Shown here in pieces: positions 37,714 to 46,836 of a stretch of 64,000 nucleotides of DNA. The notes beneath the pieces were generated by a model that was given only the letters and a program-made list of their open reading frames with translations, searched no databases and had not been told where the DNA came from. Numbering within the stretch: the first letter of the stretch is position 1; each line of letters opens with the position of its first letter. Both the position numbers and the translations under genes were made by a program. Where the stretch lies: NCBI RefSeq assembly GCF_000948985.2, contig NZ_CP059733.1, positions 186,001-250,000 of the forward strand, in the 5' to 3' direction. The stretch is from Thalassomonas viridans (GTDB taxonomy: Bacteria; Pseudomonadota; Gammaproteobacteria; Enterobacterales; Alteromonadaceae).

Positions 37714-37993
37714 TGTCTAGTTCCTGTTCTTCTTTTCTCGATTTTCGAGAAAGAGTGCTGTTTTGCTCTTTTAACTTTTTTTCGATTACAGCTTGGAGGT
37801 CTTCTGTTACGCCTAAATGCTCTAACACGTTAAAAAGCGTTTCGGCATTTACAGCTTTGCCATTTTCGATGGATGAAATAGTATTTCGGCCAACACCAAC
37901 TCGCTGACCAAGTTCAGTTTGGTCCATCGTAACAGAACGCATAGAGACAACAAGTTTGCCAATGGTTTTAAGTAGGACATCTGTCTTTTGCAT
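37703..37993 (-). CDS. hipB: HipB-like XRE antitoxin
   Basis: A 96-residue XRE helix-turn-helix protein (about 20-70: MDQTELGQRVGVGRNTISSI) with a charged C-terminal tail. It is the first gene of a hipBA operon and overlaps hipA by 11 bases. Antitoxins of this type repress their own operon; repeated TGCA(T/C)AAAATAA-like boxes lie at and upstream of the start. No strong ribosome binding site is seen, as expected where boxes overlap the start codon. Confidence 0.9.
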   Translation of the reverse strand: MQKTDVLLKTIGKLVVSMRSVTMDQTELGQRVGVGRNTISSIENGKAVNAETLFNVLEHLGVTEDLQAVIEKKLKEQNSTLSRKSRKEEQELDNDF

Positions 37994-38096
37994 AAAAAAA
38001 TAAACGTAAGCTAGTTAATGCATAAAATATAGTGCATATCGGCGTTTCGTACAATGTTTATTATTTTATGCACAAGGAGGTTATTGCACAAAATAA
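37989..38096 (-). promoter_or_regulatory. Putative hipBA operator: repeated TGCA-AAAATAA boxes
   Basis: Boxes resembling TGCATAAAATAA occur at 37989, 38019, 38061 (inverted) and 38085. The last two form an inverted repeat (TTATTTTATGCA and TGCACAAAATAA) with a 12-base spacer. ATGCA..TGCAT at 38018-38039 is a further palindrome. The spacing suits cooperative HipB dimer binding over the promoter. Confidence 0.6.
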
Positions 38097-38194
38097 CATG
38101 CAGGAAGGGTAGCGTGTTCATTTCCGTATTAGAAATGGTGCGTTCTGTAGACCTTTCGTAATTAAAGAGCCGATTTTGATAGTCTAAATACACC

Positions 38195-38347
38195 TCATAA
38201 CTTAGAGTTATTAAGCGAAGGGTGGGGATTCTCGTAGACTTGCGACAGCTTTTTCCGGCTTACATGTGTGTAGAGCTGTGTTGTGAGGATACTGGCATGG
38301 CCCAGCATTTCTTGAATATTTTAGAGAATTCCCGCTTTCTTAGTTAA
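38195..38347 (-). pseudogene. Tyrosine recombinase (integrase) remnant
   Basis: On the - strand, 42 codons from 38320 to the TGA at 38195 read [20 protein letters not shown] then [15 protein letters not shown], the C-terminal box II of XerC/D- or IntI-like recombinases with the HxxR-box partner GHAS and catalytic Tyr in QLYTHV. Directly upstream, LTKKAGIL is followed by a stop at 38321-38323; it resembles the segment that normally precedes the HxLRH motif, which is missing. So an internal deletion and a stop have killed the gene. The rest of the gap, up to 38744, shows only weak recombinase-like codons and no other gene. Confidence 0.8.
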
Positions 38348-38744
38348 CCACTTTATCTTCTGATGTTTTTCTTCTTTGATGCAGGTAGTGAAAATTAGCT
38401 GATACTTTTTATTTAAACTCTTGAATTATATCCGCTTTTCATTTGTCACCTAAATATAAGGTAAATAATCGGCTTTTTTGAATCGCTTTTGAATACTTGG
38501 GGCTATACTGATTATTCCTGTGATATCCGACAGCCGTACGTTGGTTTAAACCTGACAAGACGAAACCTGTTATGGCTAACAAACTGATAACCCCTCCGGT
38601 TTGCTTTTCTGCTATTCCTGTCTGTTATTGTGCTCAGTCCTGTGCCGCCCGGCAGGTTTCTCTTGCCTGTATTTAAAGGAGGTGCACTGGATAAAGAACA
38701 CATTGAAATATCAACAATTTGGCCCTGTGTGATAGGAGAATGCG

Positions 38745-39269
38745 ATGAACACCGAACCTTATCAAGTCGACCCGGCTTTGCGTGATGCTTTTAATCATTT
38801 AGCCGAGTCGGGCAAATATACCTCAAAAGAGATAGAACTGGTTACCAATACGGTAATGCCGGTGAAAGCTTTTTTACAGGTGAACAGCGAGGTAAGCCAC
38901 TTTTTTACGGATCTGGACTGGGCAAGCTTTTACGGTAATTTGCTGCAACCGGCGAAATACAGCCAGTCGCTTGAATCTTTAAGTGAAATACAGGAAGAGG
39001 CGCTTAAGAAATTTAGCGCGGGACAAAGACATTTAGTTGAAACCATCACTCACGACAGTGAAGAATTTATGCAGGTAAATGTCGAGGCTGATGAACCCCA
39101 GCAGCTGATTGCCGGTTATATGGATCAGGGGTTAAAGGCTTATGACGATATCAAGCAGGAAATGATCGGCCAGACCAAAGCGTTTTCAGAGATGAATTCT
39201 GCTTATATGGCCTGGATGCAGCAAACCCTGGAGCTTTTCGGACAGGGAAAAGATTCTAACAGACAGTAG
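38745..39269 (+). CDS. Helical protein of unknown function, phasin-like appearance
   Basis: A 174-residue acidic protein that I do not recognise with certainty. It has no signal peptide or membrane segment. It appears to be almost all alpha-helix, with amphipathic stretches and many Gln/Glu/Leu (FLQVNSEVSHFFTDLDWASF, AYMAWMQQTLELF). The size and helical pattern resemble phasins, which coat polyhydroxyalkanoate granules, but no PHA synthase gene lies in the window. AGGAG precedes the ATG. It has its own terminator at 39294 and lies just past the integrase remnant. Confidence 0.75.
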   Translation: MNTEPYQVDPALRDAFNHLAESGKYTSKEIELVTNTVMPVKAFLQVNSEVSHFFTDLDWASFYGNLLQPAKYSQSLESLSEIQEEALKKFSAGQRHLVETITHDSEEFMQVNVEADEPQQLIAGYMDQGLKAYDDIKQEMIGQTKAFSEMNSAYMAWMQQTLELFGQGKDSNRQ

Positions 39270-39293
39270 GTGGTAATATGTTGTTTTATAATA

Positions 39294-39337
39294 AAAAGGC
39301 TGAATATCAACGCTTGTTGATTTCAGCCTTTTCTTTA
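39294..39337. terminator. Strong hairpin terminator
   Basis: AAGGCTGA-TATCAAC pairs with GTTGAT-TCAGCCTT around a 4-base loop, then TTCTTTATTT. It ends the 174-residue gene and may also serve the convergent aminotransferase. Confidence 0.88.
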
Positions 39338-39405
39338 TTTGCAGGACGTAAAGTATGTCACGGGTTCATGGATGAACAGGAGTGTCGATTCTTATCCGGG
39401 GAGTA

Positions 39406-40593
39406 TTAAAGCACTTTGGCGATAGACTGCGCCAGGTAATCCACATTGCTGTTGGCGATACCGGCAATGCTCATACGGCTTGAACCTACCATGTAGATGC
39501 TGAACTCGTCCTGCAGGCGCTGTACCTGCTCCGGGGTAATACCCAGGAAGGAGAACATGCCTTTCTGGCGGGTGATAAAGCTGAAGTCACGGGTAATGCC
39601 CTGCTCTACTAGTTTATCTACCAAGAGTTTGCGGTTGCCGTTGATGCGGTCGCGCATTTCTTTTAATTCGCCGTACCATTGCTGGCGTAATTCGTCAGAG
39701 CTTAAGATGGTTTCTACAATGGCTGCGCCGTGGGCCGGTGGCATAGAGTAGATGCAGCGTACCACGCTCAGCAGTACCGAGTTGGCAATGTCTGTGCTGG
39801 CGGCGCTTTCGCCGATAATGGTACAGGCGCCGATACGCTCGCGGTATAAACCGAAGTTTTTCGAGCAAGAACTGCATACCAGCATTTGCTTGACGTTTTC
39901 CGCCATCAGGCGCAGACCGTAGGCGTCTTCGTCCAGGCCGTCGCCAAAGCCCTGGTAGGCCATGTCGATTAACGGGGTGAAGCCGACGCCTTTCGCCACT
40001 TCAACTACTTGTTGCCACTGTTCGCGGCTTAAGTCCATGCCGCTCGGGTTGTGGCAGCAGGCGTGCAATAACACGACATCGTCTTTGCCGACCTGTTTTA
40101 ATGCCGTTAGCATGCCGTCAAAGTCGAGGGTTTTATTCTCGTAGTCGTAATAAGGGTAGGTTTTAACATTTAAACCGGATGCCTGGAATAAGCCTGTGTG
40201 GTTGGCCCAGGTAGGGTTGCTGACCCAGATGGTTGCGCCGGTTTTACAGGCACTGATAAATTCAGCCGCCACGCGCAATGCGCCGGTGCCGCCCGGGGTA
40301 GATACGGTGCGGGCACGGTTTTCGGCCAGTACTTTATGGTCACCGAAAATCAGCTTGCTCATTTCGTCATTAAACAAAGGCGAACCTGTGGGGCCTATGT
40401 ATACTTTGGTGTCTTCGGTTTTAAAACGATGTTGTTCGGCGGCCTTAACACAATCTAAAATCGCCGTGTGTCCTGCTTCATCCTTGTAAACGCCAACACC
40501 CAGATCAATTTTCTGCGGGTTTTCATCATTTCTATATTTCGCCAACAAGCCTAAAATCGGATCGGCCGGCAAAGCCTTTAAACTACCAAACAT
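39406..40593 (-). CDS. Aromatic/aspartate aminotransferase (class I PLP)
   Basis: A 395-residue aminotransferase of the AspC/TyrB subgroup. It shows DLGVGVYKDE, the substrate/PLP motifs TPGGTGALRVAAEF, NPTWANH, HACCHNPSGMDL, DMAYQGFGDGL and SSCSKNFGLYRERIG with the PLP lysine at 245, plus the C-terminal SRMSIAGI arginine. It moves amino groups between glutamate and aspartate or aromatic amino acids. AspC and TyrB cannot be told apart here; the usual name in related genomes is aromatic amino acid aminotransferase. GGAG precedes the ATG. Single-gene unit. Confidence 0.93.
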   Translation of the reverse strand: MFGSLKALPADPILGLLAKYRNDENPQKIDLGVGVYKDEAGHTAILDCVKAAEQHRFKTEDTKVYIGPTGSPLFNDEMSKLIFGDHKVLAENRARTVSTPGGTGALRVAAEFISACKTGATIWVSNPTWANHTGLFQASGLNVKTYPYYDYENKTLDFDGMLTALKQVGKDDVVLLHACCHNPSGMDLSREQWQQVVEVAKGVGFTPLIDMAYQGFGDGLDEDAYGLRLMAENVKQMLVCSSCSKNFGLYRERIGACTIIGESAASTDIANSVLLSVVRCIYSMPPAHGAAIVETILSSDELRQQWYGELKEMRDRINGNRKLLVDKLVEQGITRDFSFITRQKGMFSFLGITPEQVQRLQDEFSIYMVGSSRMSIAGIANSNVDYLAQSIAKVL

Positions 40594-40876
40594 GACTCCA
40601 TTTACCTTATATTGACGGGGATTTTTGCTGTACCGGCGCCATCGCCGGCCAGGATGCGAACCCCCAGAGATTGAGGGCCAAGCATAGCCTAGTTTGGGGG
40701 CGGAATTAAAGCCTTATCCGGAAAAAAATAACCGCTAAAAGCTATTCTCCGGCACGATAAAATAACGCTTTAGTTTCTGTATCTTTACAGGAAAGATTTT
40801 GGGGTAACTTACACCGCTAAATATGTGGTTTTTTGGCAAGTTACCCGTGAGAGAAACCGGCTTGAATTACCGGGAT

Positions 40877-41587
40877 TTAAAAAGTATTGGTGACAGCAGC
40901 AAGTGCCCCTATCGCGCCGCCGAATACCCCGCCCCAGACCACCAGCCAGCCCAGGTGCTTGCGGATCATGGTTTGAATGATTTCTTTCACCAGCTGCGGT
41001 GTCAGTTCGTTGAGGCGCTTTTCGATAATATCGCTGACTTTATCGCGCATGCCGGCGATCACGCTTGGCTGCTCCAGTTCATCCCTTAGCAGGGTGTTGA
41101 ATTCGTCGCTTTGGGAGATTTCCCCGATACTGGCCTTCATTTTCTCGATAAAGGGCTCTTTTAACGGCTGGATCGCCTCGCTGCCGCCCACCATGGCAAG
41201 CATGCCGCCGAATGAGGAGTTTTCGATAACATTGACCAGGTTATCGAAGGCCGGGCTTAAATCGACCTTTTCGATTACCGGGGCCAGATCTAAAGTGCTG
41301 GCCTTGCCTGAGCTGTCGGATAAAAAGCGGTCGATATTGTCTTCGGTAAAAAACTGCTCCATCATCAGGTCGCGGATGCCCTTTTTGAAGTCTTCGAAGC
41401 GGGCGGGAATCACTCCTGAGCCGTACAGGCCGGGCACCTTTTCAAATAACATATGCACTGCCAGCCAGTTGGTTACTGCCCCCGACAGGGCGAACAAACC
41501 GACGGTAAATAAAATTGCGTGGTCAAGAAAATACCCGCCCAGGGCGCACAGCAAGGCAAGCAGGTTGGTAATAACACTTTTATTCAC
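40877..41587 (-). CDS. DUF445 family membrane protein
   Basis: A 236-residue protein with two hydrophobic segments at the N-terminus (about 5-45, containing SGAVTNWLAVHMLFEKVPGLYGSGVIP, a family hallmark split here only for description) and one at the C-terminus (about 215-235). The middle is an amphipathic helical region. DUF445/YheB-type proteins are inner-membrane proteins of unknown function. The start is GTG at 41587 with GGAG 6 bases upstream. It is divergent from greB. Confidence 0.85.
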   Translation of the reverse strand: MNKSVITNLLALLCALGGYFLDHAILFTVGLFALSGAVTNWLAVHMLFEKVPGLYGSGVIPARFEDFKKGIRDLMMEQFFTEDNIDRFLSDSSGKASTLDLAPVIEKVDLSPAFDNLVNVIENSSFGGMLAMVGGSEAIQPLKEPFIEKMKASIGEISQSDEFNTLLRDELEQPSVIAGMRDKVSDIIEKRLNELTPQLVKEIIQTMIRKHLGWLVVWGGVFGGAIGALAAVTNTF

Positions 41588-41772
41588 TTAAAACTCCGAA
41601 TGTTAGTGGTTTTTTTGGCGATCCTTTTGGCGGCACATAGTACCAAGCTTGATTTGCAGATCCAATGGCTTTGCCGCTTGCGGCGCTAAAAAGTCGGGAT
41701 CTGGGCAAGTTGCTGATAATCTTGTTATGATAATGAAAATTTAAGTTACCGCCTTATTGAGAATACAGGTAA

Positions 41773-42249
41773 ATGAAAACGAATTTGATCACCCGGGGCG
41801 GTTACGAGCAGCTGCAACAGGAACTGACCCATTTATGGAAGGTGGAGCGGCCGGAAATCACCCAGAAAGTGTCCTGGGCGGCGAGCCTGGGAGACAGGTC
41901 GGAAAATGCCGACTATCAATACAATAAAAAGAAACTCAGGGAGATAGACCGCCGGGTGCGTTACCTGACCAAGCGCCTGGAAGACATCAAAATTGTCGAT
42001 TATTCGCCACAGCAGGAAGGCAAGGTCTTTTTCGGCGCCTGGGTGGAGATTGAAAACGACCTGGGAGAAGTGCTGAGTTTCCGCATTGTCGGCCCGGATG
42101 AAATCTATGGCCGCAAAGACTATACCTCGATCGACTCCCCTATGGCGCGGGCTCTGTTAAAAAAACAGGTGGATGACGAAGCCGTAGTGAAAACGCCGAA
42201 CGGCGAGAAAATCTGGTATATCAATAAAATAATCTACAACAAGGATTAA
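41773..42249 (+). CDS. greB: Transcription elongation factor GreB
   Basis: A 158-residue Gre factor matching E. coli GreB (158). The N-terminal coiled coil (about 1-75; ITRGGYEQLQQEL, GDRSENADYQYNKKKLREID) carries the acidic tip residues that stimulate RNA polymerase to cleave backtracked RNA. The C-terminal FKBP-like domain holds VFFGAWVEIE and FRIVGPDEIYGRKDYTSIDS. The GreB-type YNKKKLREID sequence separates it from GreA. It is followed by a 278-base gap before tex that shows no gene. Confidence 0.96.
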   Translation: MKTNLITRGGYEQLQQELTHLWKVERPEITQKVSWAASLGDRSENADYQYNKKKLREIDRRVRYLTKRLEDIKIVDYSPQQEGKVFFGAWVEIENDLGEVLSFRIVGPDEIYGRKDYTSIDSPMARALLKKQVDDEAVVKTPNGEKIWYINKIIYNKD

Positions 42250-42527
42250 CGCTTGTTCCCGGGCCTTGCTCTTTACGGTCCGGCGCTTAATTTCAGCCAT
42301 AAAGAGCCCGCCAGGCTGATGAAAATCAATTTTGTGTGTGTTTTTCGCTCCACATCCGGCAATATTGAAAAATATGCTGGTAAATCGTCGCCATCAAGAG
42401 TATATAAAAAGCAATTTTTTTATCTTATACCAAACGTGATAAAACAGTGACCATTGAAGCTGGTTAATTCATTATCTCGTTTGGTATTAATTTTCGTTAG
42501 CCGAAAATCAGCCGGAATGTATTTTTC

Positions 42528-44876
42528 ATGACGCAAATTGCCGAGCAAATCGCCAAAGAATTAAACGTTAAAGTTTCACAAGTTAGTGCCGCAGTCGCCT
42601 TGTTGGATGAAGGTTCTACCGTGCCTTTTATTGCCCGTTACCGTAAAGAAGCCACAGAAGGGCTGGATGACAACCATCTGCGTCATCTGGATCAGCGCCT
42701 GAGTTATTTACGCGATCTGGAAGATCGCCGGCAAGTGATCCTCACCAATATCGAGCAGCAGGGCAAGTTAACAGCCGAGCTTAAGGCCGGGATCCTGGCG
42801 GCGGACAATAAAACCCGTTTGGAAGATCTGTATCTGCCCTATCGCCCCAAGCGCCGCACCAAAGGGCAAATTGCCATAGAGGCGGGTATTGAACCTTTAG
42901 CCGATAAGCTTTACCAGGACTGGCAGGTAAGTCCCGAGCAGGCAGCGAAAGACTTTATTAACCCGGATGCCGGTTTTAAAGATGAAAAAGCCGTCCTCGA
43001 CGGCGCCTGCTATATCCTGATCGAGCGTTTTGCCGAAGACGCCGATCTACTGCAAAAATTGCGTCGTCACCTGTTAAAACAGGCGCACCTGACCAGCTCT
43101 GTGGTTAAGGATAAGGAAAAAGAGGCGGCAAAATACCGGGATTATTTTGAACATTCCGAATTACTGAAAAATGTGCCTTCCCACCGGGCGCTGGCCATGT
43201 TCCGTGGCCGTAACGAAGGTTACCTGCAGTTGAATATCGATGTTGATCCGGGGCAGGAAGATAGCAGTTATTCCAGTGCCGAGCAGCTGATCATGGATCA
43301 TTTCAGCCTGCGTCTGTCAGGCCAGGCGGCGGCAGAGTTTCTGACTAAAGTCGTGCGCTGGAGCTGGAAGGTGAAATTAAGCCTGAGCCTGGAGAATGAG
43401 CTGTTAGGCCAGTTGCGGGAACAGGCGGAAGCCGAGTCCATTAAGGTATTCTCCAGCAATTTAAGCGATTTGTTAATGGCTTCCCCTGCCGGTGCGAAAA
43501 CCACTTTGGGACTGGATCCCGGGCTTCGTACCGGCTGTAAGATTGCCGTGGTGGACGGTACCGGCAAGTTGCTGTATACCACTACTATTTTCCCCCATGC
43601 GCCGCAAAACCACTGGGACAAGTCGATACGCACTTTAGTGAACCTGTGCCAGCAATATAAGGTGGAGCTGATTGCCATAGGCAACGGTACCGCTTCGCGG
43701 GAAAGCGATAAACTGGTTGCAGAAGCGATCCAGACGCTGGAGTCAAATAAGCCCAGCAAAATTATGGTCAGCGAAGCCGGTGCTTCCGTCTATTCCGCTT
43801 CTGAATTTGCCGCCAATGAATTTCCTGAGCTGGACGTTTCCCTGCGCGGGGCGGTATCCATCGCCCGCCGCCTGCAGGATCCGTTGGCGGAACTGGTGAA
43901 AATCGATCCTAAGGCGATTGGTGTCGGCCAGTACCAGCACGATGTCAGCCAAAGCCTGCTCAGCAAAACCCTGGACGATGTTATTGAAGATTGCGTAAAC
44001 GCCGTTGGCGTAGATCTTAACAGTGCTTCCGTGCCTTTACTGGCCCGGGTGTCCGGTTTAACCAAGACCATGGCGCAAAATGTGGTGGCGTTTCGCGATG
44101 CCAACGGCCGCTTTAATAACCGTAAAGAGCTGATCAAGGTGCCGCGCCTCGGACCAAAAGCTTTTGAACAGGCCGCCGGTTTCCTGCGTATCAGTGACGG
44201 CGACAATCCGCTGGATAAGTCCGGCGTTCACCCGGAAACCTATCCTGTGGTAGAGCAGGTTACCAAGTTGTTAAACCGTGAGCTGGATGCGATTCTGGGT
44301 GATGGAGAGGTGCTGAAGAAGGTTAATACCGAAGTACTGATTAATGACAAGTTCGGCAAGTTAACCGTATTGGATGTGCTTAAAGAGCTGGAAAAACCCG
44401 GCCGCGATCCCCGCCCGGAATTTAAAACCGCGACCTTCCACGAAGGCGTGAATACCATAGCCGATTTAAAAGTGGGGATGATCCTCGAAGGGGTGATTTC
44501 CAATGTCGCCAATTTCGGTGCTTTTGTTGATATTGGCGTACATCAGGACGGTTTAGTACATATTTCTTCGCTTACCGACAAGTTTGTCAGCGATCCCCGG
44601 GAAGTGGTGAAAGCCGGCGATATTGTTAAGGTCAAGGTGGTTGAGGTGGACGCTGAACGTAAACGCATCAGCCTGACCATGCGCCTGGACGAAAAAGTCA
44701 GTGACAAGCCTAGCCAAAAGAAAGCTAAAGGTGGCGAGAATAACGGTCAGCATCATAAGGGCAGTGGAAAGCCAGGTGCTAAGCACGGTAAAGGCAAATC
44801 TCATAAGCCTAAAGAGCCGGCCAATGCCGCTATGGGTAACGCTTTTGCCGATGCTTTTGCCAAGCTGAAAAAATAA
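42528..44876 (+). CDS. tex: Tex-family RNA-binding transcription accessory protein
   Basis: A 782-residue Tex/YhgF protein. The N-terminal helical region ([36 protein letters not shown]) precedes a YqgF/RuvX-like fold ([20 protein letters not shown]), helix-hairpin-helix motifs ([19 protein letters not shown] and [18 protein letters not shown]), and a C-terminal S1 RNA-binding domain (about 640-715; [20 protein letters not shown]). The last 60 residues are a Lys/Gly/His-rich tail. Tex binds nucleic acid and influences transcription and stress survival; the exact role is unsettled. The upstream region has a weak ribosome binding site. Confidence 0.95.
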   Translation: MTQIAEQIAKELNVKVSQVSAAVALLDEGSTVPFIARYRKEATEGLDDNHLRHLDQRLSYLRDLEDRRQVILTNIEQQGKLTAELKAGILAADNKTRLEDLYLPYRPKRRTKGQIAIEAGIEPLADKLYQDWQVSPEQAAKDFINPDAGFKDEKAVLDGACYILIERFAEDADLLQKLRRHLLKQAHLTSSVVKDKEKEAAKYRDYFEHSELLKNVPSHRALAMFRGRNEGYLQLNIDVDPGQEDSSYSSAEQLIMDHFSLRLSGQAAAEFLTKVVRWSWKVKLSLSLENELLGQLREQAEAESIKVFSSNLSDLLMASPAGAKTTLGLDPGLRTGCKIAVVDGTGKLLYTTTIFPHAPQNHWDKSIRTLVNLCQQYKVELIAIGNGTASRESDKLVAEAIQTLESNKPSKIMVSEAGASVYSASEFAANEFPELDVSLRGAVSIARRLQDPLAELVKIDPKAIGVGQYQHDVSQSLLSKTLDDVIEDCVNAVGVDLNSASVPLLARVSGLTKTMAQNVVAFRDANGRFNNRKELIKVPRLGPKAFEQAAGFLRISDGDNPLDKSGVHPETYPVVEQVTKLLNRELDAILGDGEVLKKVNTEVLINDKFGKLTVLDVLKELEKPGRDPRPEFKTATFHEGVNTIADLKVGMILEGVISNVANFGAFVDIGVHQDGLVHISSLTDKFVSDPREVVKAGDIVKVKVVEVDAERKRISLTMRLDEKVSDKPSQKKAKGGENNGQHHKGSGKPGAKHGKGKSHKPKEPANAAMGNAFADAFAKLKK

Positions 44877-44925
44877 AAATTAAAATTTGTTAAAAACTTT
44901 TATTAAAAAATAAGCAAATAAATGT

Positions 44926-44958
44926 TTGACAATGCAAACGATAACTATTATCATTTGC
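44926..44958 (+). promoter_or_regulatory. Strong promoter overlapped by a Fur box
   Basis: TTGACA at 44926 and TATCAT at 44949 are separated by 17 bases. Across the spacer and the -10 lies a 25-bp palindrome at 44934-44958, GCAAA-GATAA-CTA-TTATC-TTTGC with one mismatch pair, an excellent match to the GATAAT-type Fur box. Iron-replete Fur would block RNA polymerase here. Confidence 0.8.
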
Positions 44959-44960
44959 AT

Positions 44961-45123
44961 CAACTGGTGAGGAGCTAAGATTTATGCCTATAGCGACTGC
45001 CAGATAGTTTGCTGCTTAGTCCTTGTGACCCAGGACGCACAGAGGCTAAGCAGTAGATTGCTCGCACATTAAAATTTGTAGTTTGACGGGAAGCCGGTTG
45101 TTTTATGCAATCGGCTTTTTTTT
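44961..45123 (+). ncRNA. Putative Fur-regulated small RNA
   Basis: A transcript of about 160 nt is predicted from the promoter at 44926 to a terminator ending at 45123. No sizeable gene fits. It holds a hairpin with CTGCTTAG/CTAAGCAG at about 45015-45053 and inner TCCT/AGGA, then a single-stranded-looking TTGCTCGCACATT close to the RyhB core TTGCTCACATT, then the terminator. A start codon at 44984 with AGGAG 9 bases upstream opens a 7-residue frame (MPIATAR). It could be a RyhB/PrrF-type iron-sparing RNA, with or without a small peptide. Terminator, promoter and Fur box are seen; the function is inferred. Confidence 0.65.
45091..45123 (+). terminator. Rho-independent terminator of the small RNA
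   Basis: AAGCCGGTTG pairs with CAATCGGCTT (one G-T pair) around a 7-base loop, followed by a run of T. Confidence 0.9.
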
Positions 45124-45189
45124 ATGTTCTGGGTTTTGGTGTGAATGAGTCTAGTTTGGGTGATCGGTAAACTTATGCGGCGAGATCAA

Positions 45190-45218
45190 AAAAGCGCTGC
45201 CGCACAGGCAACGCTTTT
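45190..45218 (-). terminator. Terminator of pepD
   Basis: AAAAGCG-TGCC pairs with GGCA-CGCTTTT around a 5-base loop; on the - strand TTTTTTGATC follows. It lies 40 bases past the pepD stop. Confidence 0.85.
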
Positions 45219-45258
45219 AAAGTTTCCGGAAAATGAAACCGGAATTGCTTAGCTGAAA

Positions 45259-46716
45259 TTACTTAGCTGGAATAGCCGCCAGTACAGCTACCAGCAATTG
45301 CCAGTATTGGTCAACGGTAGCGATTTCCACTTTTTCATCCGGCGAGTGCGGGAATTTTATGGTCGGGCCGAAAGACACCATATCCCAGTGCGGGTAGGCG
45401 GTTTTAAACAGGCCGCATTCCAGGCCGGCGTGGATCACCATGATTTCAGGTACTTTGTTAAACAGGCCCTGGTAGGTGTCGCGTACTACCTGCATGATGG
45501 CGGAGCTGGTGTCCGGTTTCCAGCCCGGGTAAGCGCCGGAAAACTCGATTTTCGCCTGAGCCAGTTCAAATACCGACTGCACCATTTGCTGTGCTTCCAG
45601 GCGACCGTCGTCGTGCAGGCTGCGGATCAGGGTTAAGGCGACAAATTTAGGTCCTTTGCAGCGCATTACACCCAGGTTTAATGAGGTTTCCACTATGCCT
45701 TCGATATCGTCGCTCATGCGGATCACGCCGTTAGGGCAGGCATTTAACGCTCTTAAGATGGTCTCTTGCTTGTCCTTATTCCAGCAGGTGTCGAAAGTTT
45801 CCGGTGAAATCAACAACATGTCAATGTCGGTTTCTACTCCCGCCAGGTTGTGGCGTATGGTCTGCAGGTAATCGTCCAGCGCCGCTTTTAACGGGTCAAT
45901 CTGGTCTTTGGCGACAACAAAGCTGGCATTGGCTTCACGCGGGATGGCGTTGCGCAGGCTGCCGCCGTTGAGCTCGGTTAAGCGGATGCCGAAGTTGTCG
46001 CTGGCAGTCAATAAGAAGCGCACCAGCAGCTTGTTGGCATTGGCGCGGCCGGTGTGAATATCAACGCCTGAGTGGCCGCCCTTTAAGCCGGAAATAGACA
46101 GGTTAAATGCCTGGCTGTCGGCAGGCACGCCATCAAATTCAAGATCAAAGGTAACCGAGCCGTCGATACCGCCGGCACAACCCATATAAACTTCCCCTTC
46201 CTGCTCGGAGTCGGTGTTGATCAGGATATCCCCTTCAAGCCAGCCGGCTTCCAGGCCGAATGCCCCTGTCATGCCCGCTTCTTCGTCGATGGTGATCAAT
46301 ACTTCCAGCGGTCCGTGGGGCACGTCATTGCTGGCCAGCACCGCCAGGGCTGAAGCCAGGCCGATACCGTTGTCGGCGCCTAAAGTGGTGCCTTCAGCAG
46401 TAACCCAGTCGCCGTCGATATAAGGACGGATAGGGTCGGTCAGGAAGTCATGCTGGGTGTCGGCATTTTTTTGCGGCACCATGTCCATATGGGCCTGTAA
46501 GATCACGCCTTTGCGATCTTCCATACCCGGGGTGGCGGCTTTACTGATGATCAGGTTGCCGACTTTGTCTTCTTTAACGTCCAGGTCCTGCTCTTTGGCC
46601 CAGTTCTGGATCCAGGCAGATACTTTTTCTTCGTGTTTGGACGGACGTGGGATGGCGCAGATGCTGTCGAATACCTGCCATAAGCCTTGCGGTTGTAATT
46701 TTGCGATATCGCTCAT
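45259..46716 (-). CDS. pepD: Aminoacyl-histidine dipeptidase (peptidase D)
   Basis: A 485-residue M20-family metallodipeptidase, the same length as E. coli PepD. It cleaves Xaa-His dipeptides such as carnosine in the cytoplasm. Motifs: ICAIPRPSKHEEKV, VILQAHMDMVPQK (zinc His and Asp), TLGADNGIGLA, ITIDEEAGMTGA (catalytic Glu pair), SGLKGGHSGVDIH and IHAGLECG. AAGGA precedes the ATG. A single gene between a terminator at 45190 and slmA upstream. Confidence 0.96.
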   Translation of the reverse strand: MSDIAKLQPQGLWQVFDSICAIPRPSKHEEKVSAWIQNWAKEQDLDVKEDKVGNLIISKAATPGMEDRKGVILQAHMDMVPQKNADTQHDFLTDPIRPYIDGDWVTAEGTTLGADNGIGLASALAVLASNDVPHGPLEVLITIDEEAGMTGAFGLEAGWLEGDILINTDSEQEGEVYMGCAGGIDGSVTFDLEFDGVPADSQAFNLSISGLKGGHSGVDIHTGRANANKLLVRFLLTASDNFGIRLTELNGGSLRNAIPREANASFVVAKDQIDPLKAALDDYLQTIRHNLAGVETDIDMLLISPETFDTCWNKDKQETILRALNACPNGVIRMSDDIEGIVETSLNLGVMRCKGPKFVALTLIRSLHDDGRLEAQQMVQSVFELAQAKIEFSGAYPGWKPDTSSAIMQVVRDTYQGLFNKVPEIMVIHAGLECGLFKTAYPHWDMVSFGPTIKFPHSPDEKVEIATVDQYWQLLVAVLAAIPAK

Positions 46717-46836
46717 AAGAATTCCTTCATAAGCTTATTTATTGTGTTTAAATGTATGGCAGTAAATATAAAATTTTACTGAGCCATTTATGATAAACGC
46801 CGGCAGGGCCAGCGTTTTATTGCGATGAAATATGGC

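Noticed and set aside
38225..38262. GCGACAGCTTTTTCCGGCT resembles part of the 66-bp protease element
   Set aside because: It lies within the codons of the tyrosine-recombinase remnant, lacks the second box at 21 bp and the TATCGAA box, and is not upstream of a protease gene.
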